NCBI GenBank assembly: GCA_963758205.1
Contig: CAVWUM010000001.1
Location: forward strand, 620,001-684,000
Origin: Owenweeksia sp963758205
GTDB lineage: Bacteria > Bacteroidota > Bacteroidia > Flavobacteriales > Schleiferiaceae
Direction of reading: 5' to 3'
DNA length: 64,000 bases
In this document: one piece after another, positions 19,278 through 26,611 of the stretch
How the letters are laid out: every line of letters starts with the position of its first letter
How positions within the stretch are numbered: the first letter of the stretch is position 1
Made by a program: the position numbers and the translations under genes
Notes under the pieces: model-generated
The model's input: the letters and a program-made list of their open reading frames with translations, nothing else
Told to the model about the DNA's origin: nothing
Database searches by the model: none

Positions 19278-19643
19278 ATGAGGTGTTTATTGATAGATGA
19301 CAACCCCATTGATTTAATGGTGAATGAAAAAGTGCTAACTACATGTTTTGCTGATCTTGAAATCACCAAAGTGCTATCCGGTGAGGAAGCTCTGGCCTAT
19401 TTAGATAAGGCAGAAAGTTTACCCGAAGTAATTCTTCTTGATATCAATATGCCTGAAATGAATGGTTTTGAATTTCTGGAGGAATACAAACGCCTTTTTA
19501 AAGGAAAGTCCAAATCAAAAATTTATATACTTTCTTCCAGTATCGATCCTACTGATATTAGCCGGGCCAACGAAGATGATGAGGTAAAAGCGTTTATTAA
19601 AAAACCCCTGAACGTGGAGGAGGTTACATCAGTAATCAAATAG
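19278..19643 (+). CDS. Stand-alone response regulator receiver (CheY-like) protein
   Basis: A 121-residue receiver domain with no output domain. MRCLLIDDNPIDLMVN carries the acidic pair, ILLDINMPEMNGFEFLEE the phosphorylatable Asp, SSSIDPTD the conserved Ser/Thr, and FIKKPLN the Lys-Pro. The ATG at 19278 is preferred to an in-frame TTG at 19242, because it places the Asp pair at the normal distance from the N-terminus. No histidine kinase is nearby. The 240 bases before it contain nothing I can support beyond a short ACACGTGT palindrome near 19052. Confidence 0.88.
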   Translation: MRCLLIDDNPIDLMVNEKVLTTCFADLEITKVLSGEEALAYLDKAESLPEVILLDINMPEMNGFEFLEEYKRLFKGKSKSKIYILSSSIDPTDISRANEDDEVKAFIKKPLNVEEVTSVIK

Positions 19644-19749
19644 ATAATAAACTCAACAATAGTTAGCCGTAGGCGTAAACTATTCTGCATTGGATTTATA
19701 GAAAGCATTTCCTTACTTATGCCGGTAATTAAAACCAATAAATCCATAA

Positions 19750-22167
19750 ATGCGACACCTAATACTCACTTTCGCTTTATTATTTTCCATTCATTCTTTT
19801 GCCAGCCACTTGTTAGGGGGCAATATTACCTGGGAGTGTGCAGGAAACAACCAGTACATTTTCACCCTTGAACTATATAAAGATTGTTCGGCTTCCGCCA
19901 CAACTTTTGCTCCTACAAAAATTATTAATGGCCCTAATGGTACCATGACTCTTAACCTTGTAAGTGTTAAGGATTTTTCAATTGCGTGTTATAATAATTC
20001 AAATGGCTGTGGCAACATAGCTGCGGTAGGCACTGAGCTTTGGACGTATAAAAATTCTACGCCTGTAACGTTAACAGGCACACCACCACCTGCGGGCTGG
20101 GAGTTTTCTCACTTTGATTGCTGCCATGCCAATACTGTGAATAATGGAGCCAATGTTCCCGTTTATATCAGGTCAAGAATGTATAGCTCCGGCATAGCAA
20201 GCTGCTATTCATCGCCCTACTTTATTTCCAATCCGAGCCAGCCTATTACTTCCTACAACAACTCACTCAATACAGTGGCTCAGTCTCCACAAGCCAGTGA
20301 TTCTCTTTACTATCGCTTTGCCACATCCCAGTCTGCAGTAAACACTCCTGCTCCATATACCACCGGTTATACCGCCAATAGCCCTTTTCCAAGTACCAAT
20401 ACCAATAGTGCCAATGGCCCGGTGAGCATGCATGGCCAAAGTGGTACAATCAGCTACAGCATACCTTCAGGAACTACCGGACTGTATTATTACACTACGG
20501 TGGTTGAGCAGTGGAGAGGGAACATTTTAGTTGCTGAAATTTTCAGGGATGCCACGGCTCCCGCTATATTCAATACTACCCCTGCTAATAATATGCCTTT
20601 TGTAGTTATTGATACAACGCTGTATCCTCAGGTGCATCGCAATGGAAATTTTTACAGAGTGGATGCTGCCCCTGGAGACACGCTTTCATTCACCATTGTA
20701 GCTAATGATGCAAATTTTAACCCAAATACCAACAACTTTCAGAATATCAAATTTTCAGCAAAAGGCTATGCACTTGATACCCTTTGGGGCGGAACTAATA
20801 ACTTTAATAGCAAGGCAACCTTCACTCCTGCATTTCCACAAACCGGCTTTGTGACTAGCCTTTCAAATAAAGTGCGCTTTAACTGGATTGTAGGTGTGGA
20901 GCATTTGCAGGGTGCAAGTGCGAAATATTTCTTCAATATCAGTTTTAATGATGATTATTGTCCCGCAGTAGGTATCCATAACTCCGTATTACAGGTAAAC
21001 GTAAGGGAAGTTGCCAGCATCGCTGCTGATACTATTGATGTTTGTGATGGAGATAGCCTTACCCTTGCCGGCTCAACTGCCAGTGGCAACTACAGCTGGT
21101 CACCTGCCAATACACTTATGGGGGCTAATACAGCCACCCCTACAGCCTACACTTCCACCTCTCAATATTATTATCTGGTGGATTCTTCCAATCCGGGATA
21201 CAGAGACTCAGTATATGTAAATGTAGTACCAAGAGGAACATTTAACCTGGCATTTAGCGCTGGGCAGTTGCAGGTTACTGATAATGCACAAACCGTTACA
21301 AGGGTTTGGTACTACAATGGCATTCCCTTCAATTATGCCTATGATACCCTTACACCTTTTGGTTTAGGTGATTATTACATAGTGGCCAAAGCCGGTGCAT
21401 GTGAATATGTTTCTGACACTGTAAGCATTACGTCAGGCATGAGCTTTTCAGTTACTGCGCCTGATAACGGAGGTTACAGCGGCAGCCCATCCGTACATAC
21501 CGGTAGCCTGGGGGTAACTTTTGCTGTAAATCAAAATGTTAATGTCAGCTGGGTCTCCATTCCGGGAATTACCGATTTGTACGGCAAAACGGGTGGATAC
21601 GATCTTAACCTTAAGGTATATGATGATACCCAAACTGAAATATTTAGCGCTGATGTAACCCTTAACAGGCCAATGACGGATGTACTGAAAGTTCCAGTGA
21701 GCCTGGCTTTATCACCAAACAAGGATTACACTATAGCCGTTAGCGGAGATACAGGCTATGCCTTTAGCCTGTATGGAAACATGAACTTACCAGCCACACC
21801 ACAAAATGTAGGCATTACGGTAAAGTCTGCTCTTATTGGGCAGGCCAATCAGTATCCCGCTACGCCAGCCCCTTATATGCTGCCCATTTCCATGGGAATT
21901 GACAGAACCGTATCACTTGAAGAGGAACTTATTAATGGCTGGAATATTTATCCGAACCCGGCAAGTGGGCATTTTATTATTGATGGCCTCCAAGCAGCTG
22001 AAAGCATCCAGCTCATAAATATGGGCGGAAGTATAATGCTGGAACAGACTGTGGATGAAAAGCAAACCTCAGTAGTTATAAGCAGAAATAACTTACCTTC
22101 CGGATTGTATTTAGTTAAAGTTCAGTCACTCGGAAGTGTGTCTTTTGGCAAGGTACATTTTAAATAA
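19750..22167 (+). CDS. Secreted surface protein with type IX secretion C-terminal sorting domain (copy 1)
   Basis: An 805-residue secreted protein of unknown function. A signal peptide (MRHLILTFALLFSIHSFAS) is followed by the SHLLGGNITWEC motif that opens a family of large Bacteroidota surface proteins, several Cys-containing beta-rich segments, an Ig/PKD-like segment (VCDGDSLTLAGSTASGNYSW), and a conserved module (about 557-720) before the type A sorting domain from about residue 731 (NIYPNPASGHFIIDG to VHFK). That last domain directs transport through the T9SS and surface anchoring or release. It is followed 26 bases later by a paralogue of the same layout. Adhesion or a matrix role is plausible but not shown. 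Confidence 0.85.
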   Translation: MRHLILTFALLFSIHSFASHLLGGNITWECAGNNQYIFTLELYKDCSASATTFAPTKIINGPNGTMTLNLVSVKDFSIACYNNSNGCGNIAAVGTELWTYKNSTPVTLTGTPPPAGWEFSHFDCCHANTVNNGANVPVYIRSRMYSSGIASCYSSPYFISNPSQPITSYNNSLNTVAQSPQASDSLYYRFATSQSAVNTPAPYTTGYTANSPFPSTNTNSANGPVSMHGQSGTISYSIPSGTTGLYYYTTVVEQWRGNILVAEIFRDATAPAIFNTTPANNMPFVVIDTTLYPQVHRNGNFYRVDAAPGDTLSFTIVANDANFNPNTNNFQNIKFSAKGYALDTLWGGTNNFNSKATFTPAFPQTGFVTSLSNKVRFNWIVGVEHLQGASAKYFFNISFNDDYCPAVGIHNSVLQVNVREVASIAADTIDVCDGDSLTLAGSTASGNYSWSPANTLMGANTATPTAYTSTSQYYYLVDSSNPGYRDSVYVNVVPRGTFNLAFSAGQLQVTDNAQTVTRVWYYNGIPFNYAYDTLTPFGLGDYYIVAKAGACEYVSDTVSITSGMSFSVTAPDNGGYSGSPSVHTGSLGVTFAVNQNVNVSWVSIPGITDLYGKTGGYDLNLKVYDDTQTEIFSADVTLNRPMTDVLKVPVSLALSPNKDYTIAVSGDTGYAFSLYGNMNLPATPQNVGITVKSALIGQANQYPATPAPYMLPISMGIDRTVSLEEELINGWNIYPNPASGHFIIDGLQAAESIQLINMGGSIMLEQTVDEKQTSVVISRNNLPSGLYLVKVQSLGSVSFGKVHFK
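21422..21648 (+). repeat. 227-bp near-identical tract shared with 23854-24080 (copy 1)
   Basis: This segment of the first T9SS gene differs from the second gene at only two of 227 bases (21432 G/T and 21492 C/G), while flanking coding sequence of the two genes is clearly diverged. It encodes about residues 557-633. Confidence 0.95.
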
Positions 22168-22193
22168 ACCTATTAACATTTAAAACCAACGCT

Positions 22194-24599
22194 ATGCGTA
22201 AACTATTAGCCCTTGGCCTTATCCTGTTTTCTTTTAATGCTTTTAGTACACACCTCTTTGGAGGTGAGATTTCATGGAAATGTAACGGTAATGGACAGTA
22301 TATTTTCCACCTGAAGTTGTATAGAGAGTGCGGTGTGCCAGCTGCCACGCTACCAAACAATACGTCAATCACCGGGCCATTTGGACTTATACCTGTCTCA
22401 GTTCAAACACAATTGGACATATCACCTTCTTGCTACGGATCTGGCATTGTGGTGTGTGGAGCGAGCCCTGCGGGTGCTGGTGCTATGGAAATGTATGCTT
22501 ATAAAAGTGCGCCTGTTTCGTTGGCCGGTACCCCGCCACCTTCGGGCTGGTCTTTTTCATATTCGGATTGTTGTAGATCAGGACTAATTATTAATGCTGG
22601 GACAGGGGCGTTTTTTATCGAATCAAAGATGTATGCAGGACCGGGTGGCTGCAACTCTTCCCCCTATTTTGTTGAAAATCCGGCCGTTGGTATAAATGAG
22701 TACAATAAAAGCCTAAGTGTAATGGCTTTAGCCCCTAATGTATCAGACTCTTTGTACTATGATCTTATCGCTCCCCAAACAGCAGCTTCTACTTTAATTG
22801 TATTTAATAATGGTTACAGTGCTTCGTCTCCTTTTCCAAACCCATCAACGGATACGGCTAATGGCCCTGTAGTTATTGATCATGAATTTGGGCTTGTCAA
22901 TATGGATATTAATAATCTAAATGTTGGAGGAGCGTTCGTTTATGGAGTAAAAGTAGAGCAATGGAGAAATAACATGCTACTTTCTGAAGTATTTAGGGAT
23001 ATGACAATTATTGGCAGATCAGGAACCTGGCCAAATAATGCGCCCTTCTTTAGTTTAGATTCCGCTAACTTTAATCCAAATAGTTTACCTGCGATAAACG
23101 CCTTCGTGGGCGATACCGTTTATTTTGAGTTTAGTGGCTTAGATGTGGATTACCAAAACGGAACTTCAGGATGGCAGCAAATATCTTTTGATGCAAAAGG
23201 AAGGGCTTTGGATTCAACTTGGGGGGGTGTTGCAAATTATGTTAATTCACCAAATATTTTCCCGATTAATCAGGTTGGATTTAATCGAACGATCAGGAAT
23301 AGAGTTGGGTTCAATTGGGTGCTTGCTCCCGAGCATACAGCAGGGTCAGTAACCTCGCACTATTTTAATTTTTCATTTAGCGATGATCAATGTCCGTTTA
23401 ACGGAATAAGAAATGTACCCGTAAAGATTATTGTTACTCCGGTAGCAAGTATCTCAGCCGATACAATCAAGATTTGCCAGGGCGACAGTGCATCTTTAGT
23501 AGCATCAACCAAAAGTGGAAACTATCAATGGTCGCCATCCAACGGCTTGTCATCCACCACAGCTTCAACACCAATGGCCTCACCTGCAAGTTCACAATAT
23601 TATTATTTAACAGACCCATCTAACCCCGGTTTTATTGATTCTGTATTTGTTGCTGTAACATCCAGAAAGCCGTTTAGCCTTGCCTTTGCAGCAGGGCAAC
23701 TATCCTTAACGGACAGCACCGCTAATGCAACAAAAACCTGGTTTTACAATGGCATACCTTTTAACTACCCGTTTGATACCCTTACACCTTTTGGCCTGGG
23801 TGATTACTATGTGATTGGTAGAACAGGTGCTTGCCAGTATATTACCGACACCATAAGCATTACTTCAGGCATGAGCTTTTCAGTTACTGCGCCTGATAAC
23901 GGAGGTTACAGCGGCAGCCCATCGGTACATACCGGTAGCCTGGGGGTAACTTTTGCTGTAAATCAAAATGTTAATGTCAGCTGGGTCTCCATTCCGGGAA
24001 TTACCGATTTGTACGGCAAAACGGGTGGATACGATCTTAACCTTAAGGTATATGATGATACCCAAACTGAAATATTTAGCACGGATGTGACTATAGCCAG
24101 ACCTATTGATAATGTGTTAAAAGTGCCTACGAATCTAAATTTTATGGCAAATCTGGATTACACTATTGTTGTGAGTGGAGACACGGGCTACGCCTTTAGC
24201 CTGTATGATAATATGGCGCTGCCGGCCACGCCTCAAAATGTAGGCTTTACAGTTAAAGCCTTATTGGGAGGAAATGCTGGTCAGTTTCCAACAACCCCGG
24301 TTACCTACGCATTACCCATTTCTTTGGGAATTGATAGAACGGTAAGTCTTGATGAACTTAGCGAAAACGATTGGGGCATTTACCCCAATCCCGCCAGGGA
24401 GCAAATACATATTGATGGATTAAATGGTGCCTCTACTATTGAGTTGCATGATGTAAATGGTAAAGTGGTGCGGAGTATATCTCTGGAAAAAGATCAGAGA
24501 GAGGTAAATATTAACCGCGGTGAACTGCCCCCCGGTTTATACTTTGTTAAAGTGCAGTTTGATGATACTACCCAGGTAAAGAAGGTGTTATTTCATTAG
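22194..24599 (+). CDS. Secreted surface protein with type IX secretion C-terminal sorting domain (copy 2)
   Basis: An 801-residue paralogue of the preceding protein with the same order: signal peptide (MRKLLALGLILFSFNAFS), THLFGGEISWKCNGNGQYIF, a Cys-rich beta region, an Ig/PKD-like segment (ICQGDSASLVASTKSGNYQW), the shared module, and a type A sorting domain (GIYPNPAREQIHIDG to KKVLFH). Overall the two proteins are similar but well diverged, except for the nearly identical tract at 23854-24080. Probably co-transcribed with copy 1 (26-base gap) and ended by the hairpin at 24618-24662. Function unknown; export by T9SS to the cell surface is inferred from the C-terminal domain. Confidence 0.85.
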   Translation: MRKLLALGLILFSFNAFSTHLFGGEISWKCNGNGQYIFHLKLYRECGVPAATLPNNTSITGPFGLIPVSVQTQLDISPSCYGSGIVVCGASPAGAGAMEMYAYKSAPVSLAGTPPPSGWSFSYSDCCRSGLIINAGTGAFFIESKMYAGPGGCNSSPYFVENPAVGINEYNKSLSVMALAPNVSDSLYYDLIAPQTAASTLIVFNNGYSASSPFPNPSTDTANGPVVIDHEFGLVNMDINNLNVGGAFVYGVKVEQWRNNMLLSEVFRDMTIIGRSGTWPNNAPFFSLDSANFNPNSLPAINAFVGDTVYFEFSGLDVDYQNGTSGWQQISFDAKGRALDSTWGGVANYVNSPNIFPINQVGFNRTIRNRVGFNWVLAPEHTAGSVTSHYFNFSFSDDQCPFNGIRNVPVKIIVTPVASISADTIKICQGDSASLVASTKSGNYQWSPSNGLSSTTASTPMASPASSQYYYLTDPSNPGFIDSVFVAVTSRKPFSLAFAAGQLSLTDSTANATKTWFYNGIPFNYPFDTLTPFGLGDYYVIGRTGACQYITDTISITSGMSFSVTAPDNGGYSGSPSVHTGSLGVTFAVNQNVNVSWVSIPGITDLYGKTGGYDLNLKVYDDTQTEIFSTDVTIARPIDNVLKVPTNLNFMANLDYTIVVSGDTGYAFSLYDNMALPATPQNVGFTVKALLGGNAGQFPTTPVTYALPISLGIDRTVSLDELSENDWGIYPNPAREQIHIDGLNGASTIELHDVNGKVVRSISLEKDQREVNINRGELPPGLYFVKVQFDDTTQVKKVLFH
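23854..24080 (+). repeat. 227-bp near-identical tract shared with 21422-21648 (copy 2)
   Basis: Second copy of the tract, at a fixed offset of 2432 bases from the first, with two mismatches. Identity stops abruptly at both ends, the pattern expected of gene conversion between tandem paralogues. Confidence 0.95.
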
Positions 24600-24617
24600 A
24601 TTAAATAATCCATAATC

Positions 24618-24662
24618 TGAAATCCCATTTTGACCCCGGTTGAAATGGGATTTTACTTTTTT
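24618..24662. terminator. Bidirectional intrinsic terminator between convergent genes
   Basis: AAATCCCATTT (24620-24630) pairs perfectly with AAATGGGATTT (24643-24653). On the plus strand it is followed by TACTTTTTT. The aminotransferase stop codon (24653-24655) touches the hairpin, so it can serve both convergent transcripts. Confidence 0.8.
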
Positions 24663-25846
24663 AATAAGTCAATCCCCTCCAGTAATACTTTACAGGCAAA
24701 CCGGATGTCATCTTCACTAATATTGAGCGGGGGGCTAAGGCGTATAGCATTATCGCAGAAAAGAAACCAATCGGAGATTACACCATTTTCAAGGCAATGT
24801 GCAATTACCGTTTGCACATTTTCAAATGTATCTAATTGAACCGCCAGCATAAGGCCTTTGCCGCGTACCTCTTTAATTTGTGGATGCACCAATCTTTTGC
24901 GGAATAACTTTTCCTTTTTAGTAACTCCGGCTGTTAACTTTTCATCCAAAACTACATTGAGGCAAGCCAGTGAGGCTGCACATGAAACGGGGTGTCCCCC
25001 AAAGGTGGTTATATGGCCTAGTATGGGGTTTTCCTTAAAGTGATCCATCAATTTTTTTGAGGCGATAAACGCCCCAATAGGCATGCCGCCACCCATACCT
25101 TTGGCCAGGGTAATTATATCGGGCTTTACATTGTAGTGCTGATGGGCAAATAGCTTCCCTGTGCGCCCAAAGCCGGTTTGTACTTCATCAAAAATGAGGA
25201 GGGTGCCCGTTTCTGTACATCTCTTCCTTAAGGCTAATAAGTAGCCTTCGGATGGAGGCACATAACCCGCTTCTCCCTGAACAGGCTCTACTACTACAGC
25301 GGCAGTTTTGGTTGTAATTAATTCAAGATCATCAAAAGCATTAAACTCCAAAGTCTTTGTTCCTGGCAACAATGGCCGATAGCCGCGCTTAAATTCTTCA
25401 TCACCAATAATGCTTAGCACACCCTGGGTGCTGCCATGGTAGGCTTTTTTCATGCTGATGATTTCCGTGCGGCCTGTAGCGCGTTTGGCCAGTTTCATGG
25501 CTCCCTCATTGGCCTCACTGCCGGAGTTTACAAAGTAGGTGGAGTCAAAACCTTTTCCGAGTACTTCAGATAGCTTTTGCGCAAGCTGCACCTGTGGAGA
25601 TTGAATATATTCACCATACACCATAAGGTGCAGGTAGGCGTCTGTTTGTTTTTTTATAGCCTCTACCACTTTTGGGTGGCGATGCCCAATACTACTTACC
25701 GAAATCCCCGAAATTAGATCCAGGTATTTTTTTCCTATAGGATCAAAAAGATAAGAGCCTTCAGCTTTTACAATTTCCAGCCCCATAGGAAAGTCCGTGG
25801 TTTGAGCTAGGTGCTGAAGAAAAAGTTGTCTGTGTGTTAATGCCAT
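24653..25846 (-). CDS. Class III PLP-dependent aminotransferase (ArgD/RocD-like)
   Basis: A 397-residue cytoplasmic enzyme of the acetylornithine/ornithine aminotransferase group. It shows FVNSGSEANEGAMKLAKRATG (phosphate cup), EPVQGEAGYVPP, DEVQTGFGRTG, and the PLP Lys in ITLAKGMGGGMPIGAF, followed by TFGGHPVSCAASLA. The substrate cannot be fixed: no arginine or proline pathway genes are adjacent, and Bacteroidota carry several such enzymes annotated only as aspartate aminotransferase family. The ATG lies five bases after a TACCTTTG element, so the mRNA is probably nearly leaderless. It lies 18 bases downstream of the DedA-like gene. Confidence 0.88.
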   Translation of the reverse strand: MALTHRQLFLQHLAQTTDFPMGLEIVKAEGSYLFDPIGKKYLDLISGISVSSIGHRHPKVVEAIKKQTDAYLHLMVYGEYIQSPQVQLAQKLSEVLGKGFDSTYFVNSGSEANEGAMKLAKRATGRTEIISMKKAYHGSTQGVLSIIGDEEFKRGYRPLLPGTKTLEFNAFDDLELITTKTAAVVVEPVQGEAGYVPPSEGYLLALRKRCTETGTLLIFDEVQTGFGRTGKLFAHQHYNVKPDIITLAKGMGGGMPIGAFIASKKLMDHFKENPILGHITTFGGHPVSCAASLACLNVVLDEKLTAGVTKKEKLFRKRLVHPQIKEVRGKGLMLAVQLDTFENVQTVIAHCLENGVISDWFLFCDNAIRLSPPLNISEDDIRFACKVLLEGIDLLKK

Positions 25847-25850
25847 CCCG

Positions 25851-25858
25851 CAAAGGTA
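25851..25858 (-). promoter_or_regulatory. -7 promoter element directly before the aminotransferase start
   Basis: TACCTTTG on the minus strand, a perfect TAnnTTTG, ends only four bases before the ATG at 25846. Transcription would start at or next to the start codon. Confidence 0.55.
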
Positions 25859-25864
25859 AGGGTG

Positions 25865-26314
25865 CTATATAAACCGGTATAAAACCATGGCATAAAGGAA
25901 AAACCGCAAAAAGCGGCTGAGGGCCACAAGCAGGTAGTTTTTAAAGGGATACTCTACCATACCCGCTACCACACTTACAGGAGAAAAGGGCAGGGGCGTT
26001 AGGGCCGAAATAAATATTACCAGCCCACCAAACTTCCGGAAGGTTTTAAACTGCTCTGAAAACCTGATGTGCACCCATTGCTTTACCCGCTTAAGCCTGT
26101 GCAACTGAGTACCTATATACCACGAAACAATGCCACCTATATAAGAACTCAATGCCAATATAAATACCATCAAATAGGGATAATCAAGGCTTTTGGCCCA
26201 AAGAATATACATATCCGGTGGCAGTAGGCCCGTAAAGCACTCGCTGATAAAAAGGGTACCAACAATCAGCCAGTTGGGAAGCCGGTTAAAAATGAGCTCC
26301 TCAATCTGCTTCAT
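25865..26314 (-). CDS. DedA/VTT-domain membrane protein (SNARE-associated family)
   Basis: From the ATG at 26314 the protein has 149 residues with about four hydrophobic segments and the VTT-domain pattern: FISECFTGLLPPDMYILWA, a re-entrant GGIVSWYIG, and SALTPLPFSPVSVVAGMVEY with the conserved Pro-rich turn. Members of this family act as lipid scramblases or flippases, for example for polyprenyl-phosphate; assignment here is by family only. Flavobacterial relatives, as I recall them, have an N-terminal extension of 60-80 residues with one more hydrophobic helix. The same reading frame is open upstream to 26539 and encodes exactly that kind of extension, so the true start is likely upstream (see next entry). 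Confidence 0.75.
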   Translation of the reverse strand: MKQIEELIFNRLPNWLIVGTLFISECFTGLLPPDMYILWAKSLDYPYLMVFILALSSYIGGIVSWYIGTQLHRLKRVKQWVHIRFSEQFKTFRKFGGLVIFISALTPLPFSPVSVVAGMVEYPFKNYLLVALSRFLRFFLYAMVLYRFI

Positions 26315-26539
26315 ATCAATAATATAATTGAATACAAACCAGGCGCCCAGCGCAAAAAGACTAAGGCCTATTACAAGCCTCAGCAGGTTTTTTCCAATAA
26401 AGCGATACCGGCCCGTGCGCTTAAAGTAATAGTGATACCGGGAGCTCTTTTCATAAAGCGTTCGCTCCTGCTTACGTTGCTTATTTTGCTCGCTCTTGCT
26501 GATGGAAAAGGGATTTGGGTTAGTCTTTAAAACGGTACT
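26315..26539 (-). other. In-frame upstream extension of the DedA-like gene without ATG, GTG or TTG
   Basis: Between the in-frame TGA (26540-26542) and the ATG at 26314 there are 75 sense codons. They encode a basic segment (SKSEQNKQRKQERTLYEKSS), YHYYFKRTGRYRFIGKNLL and a hydrophobic helix (LVIGLSLFALGAWFVFNYII), which looks like real protein and matches the usual N-terminus of the family. An ATC codon at 26503 stands exactly where a start Met would give (M)SKSEQNK. Initiation at ATC, a start-codon mutation, or a base-calling error would all explain this. The rest of the 297-base gap up to 26611 serves the divergent gene at 26612. Confidence 0.5.
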
Positions 26540-26611
26540 TCAGTAATAAAGGTTGCCAAAATTAATACAATGCTGAGCAATGTTTATTTTTAGCGCCAAA
26601 ATCATTTTTTA

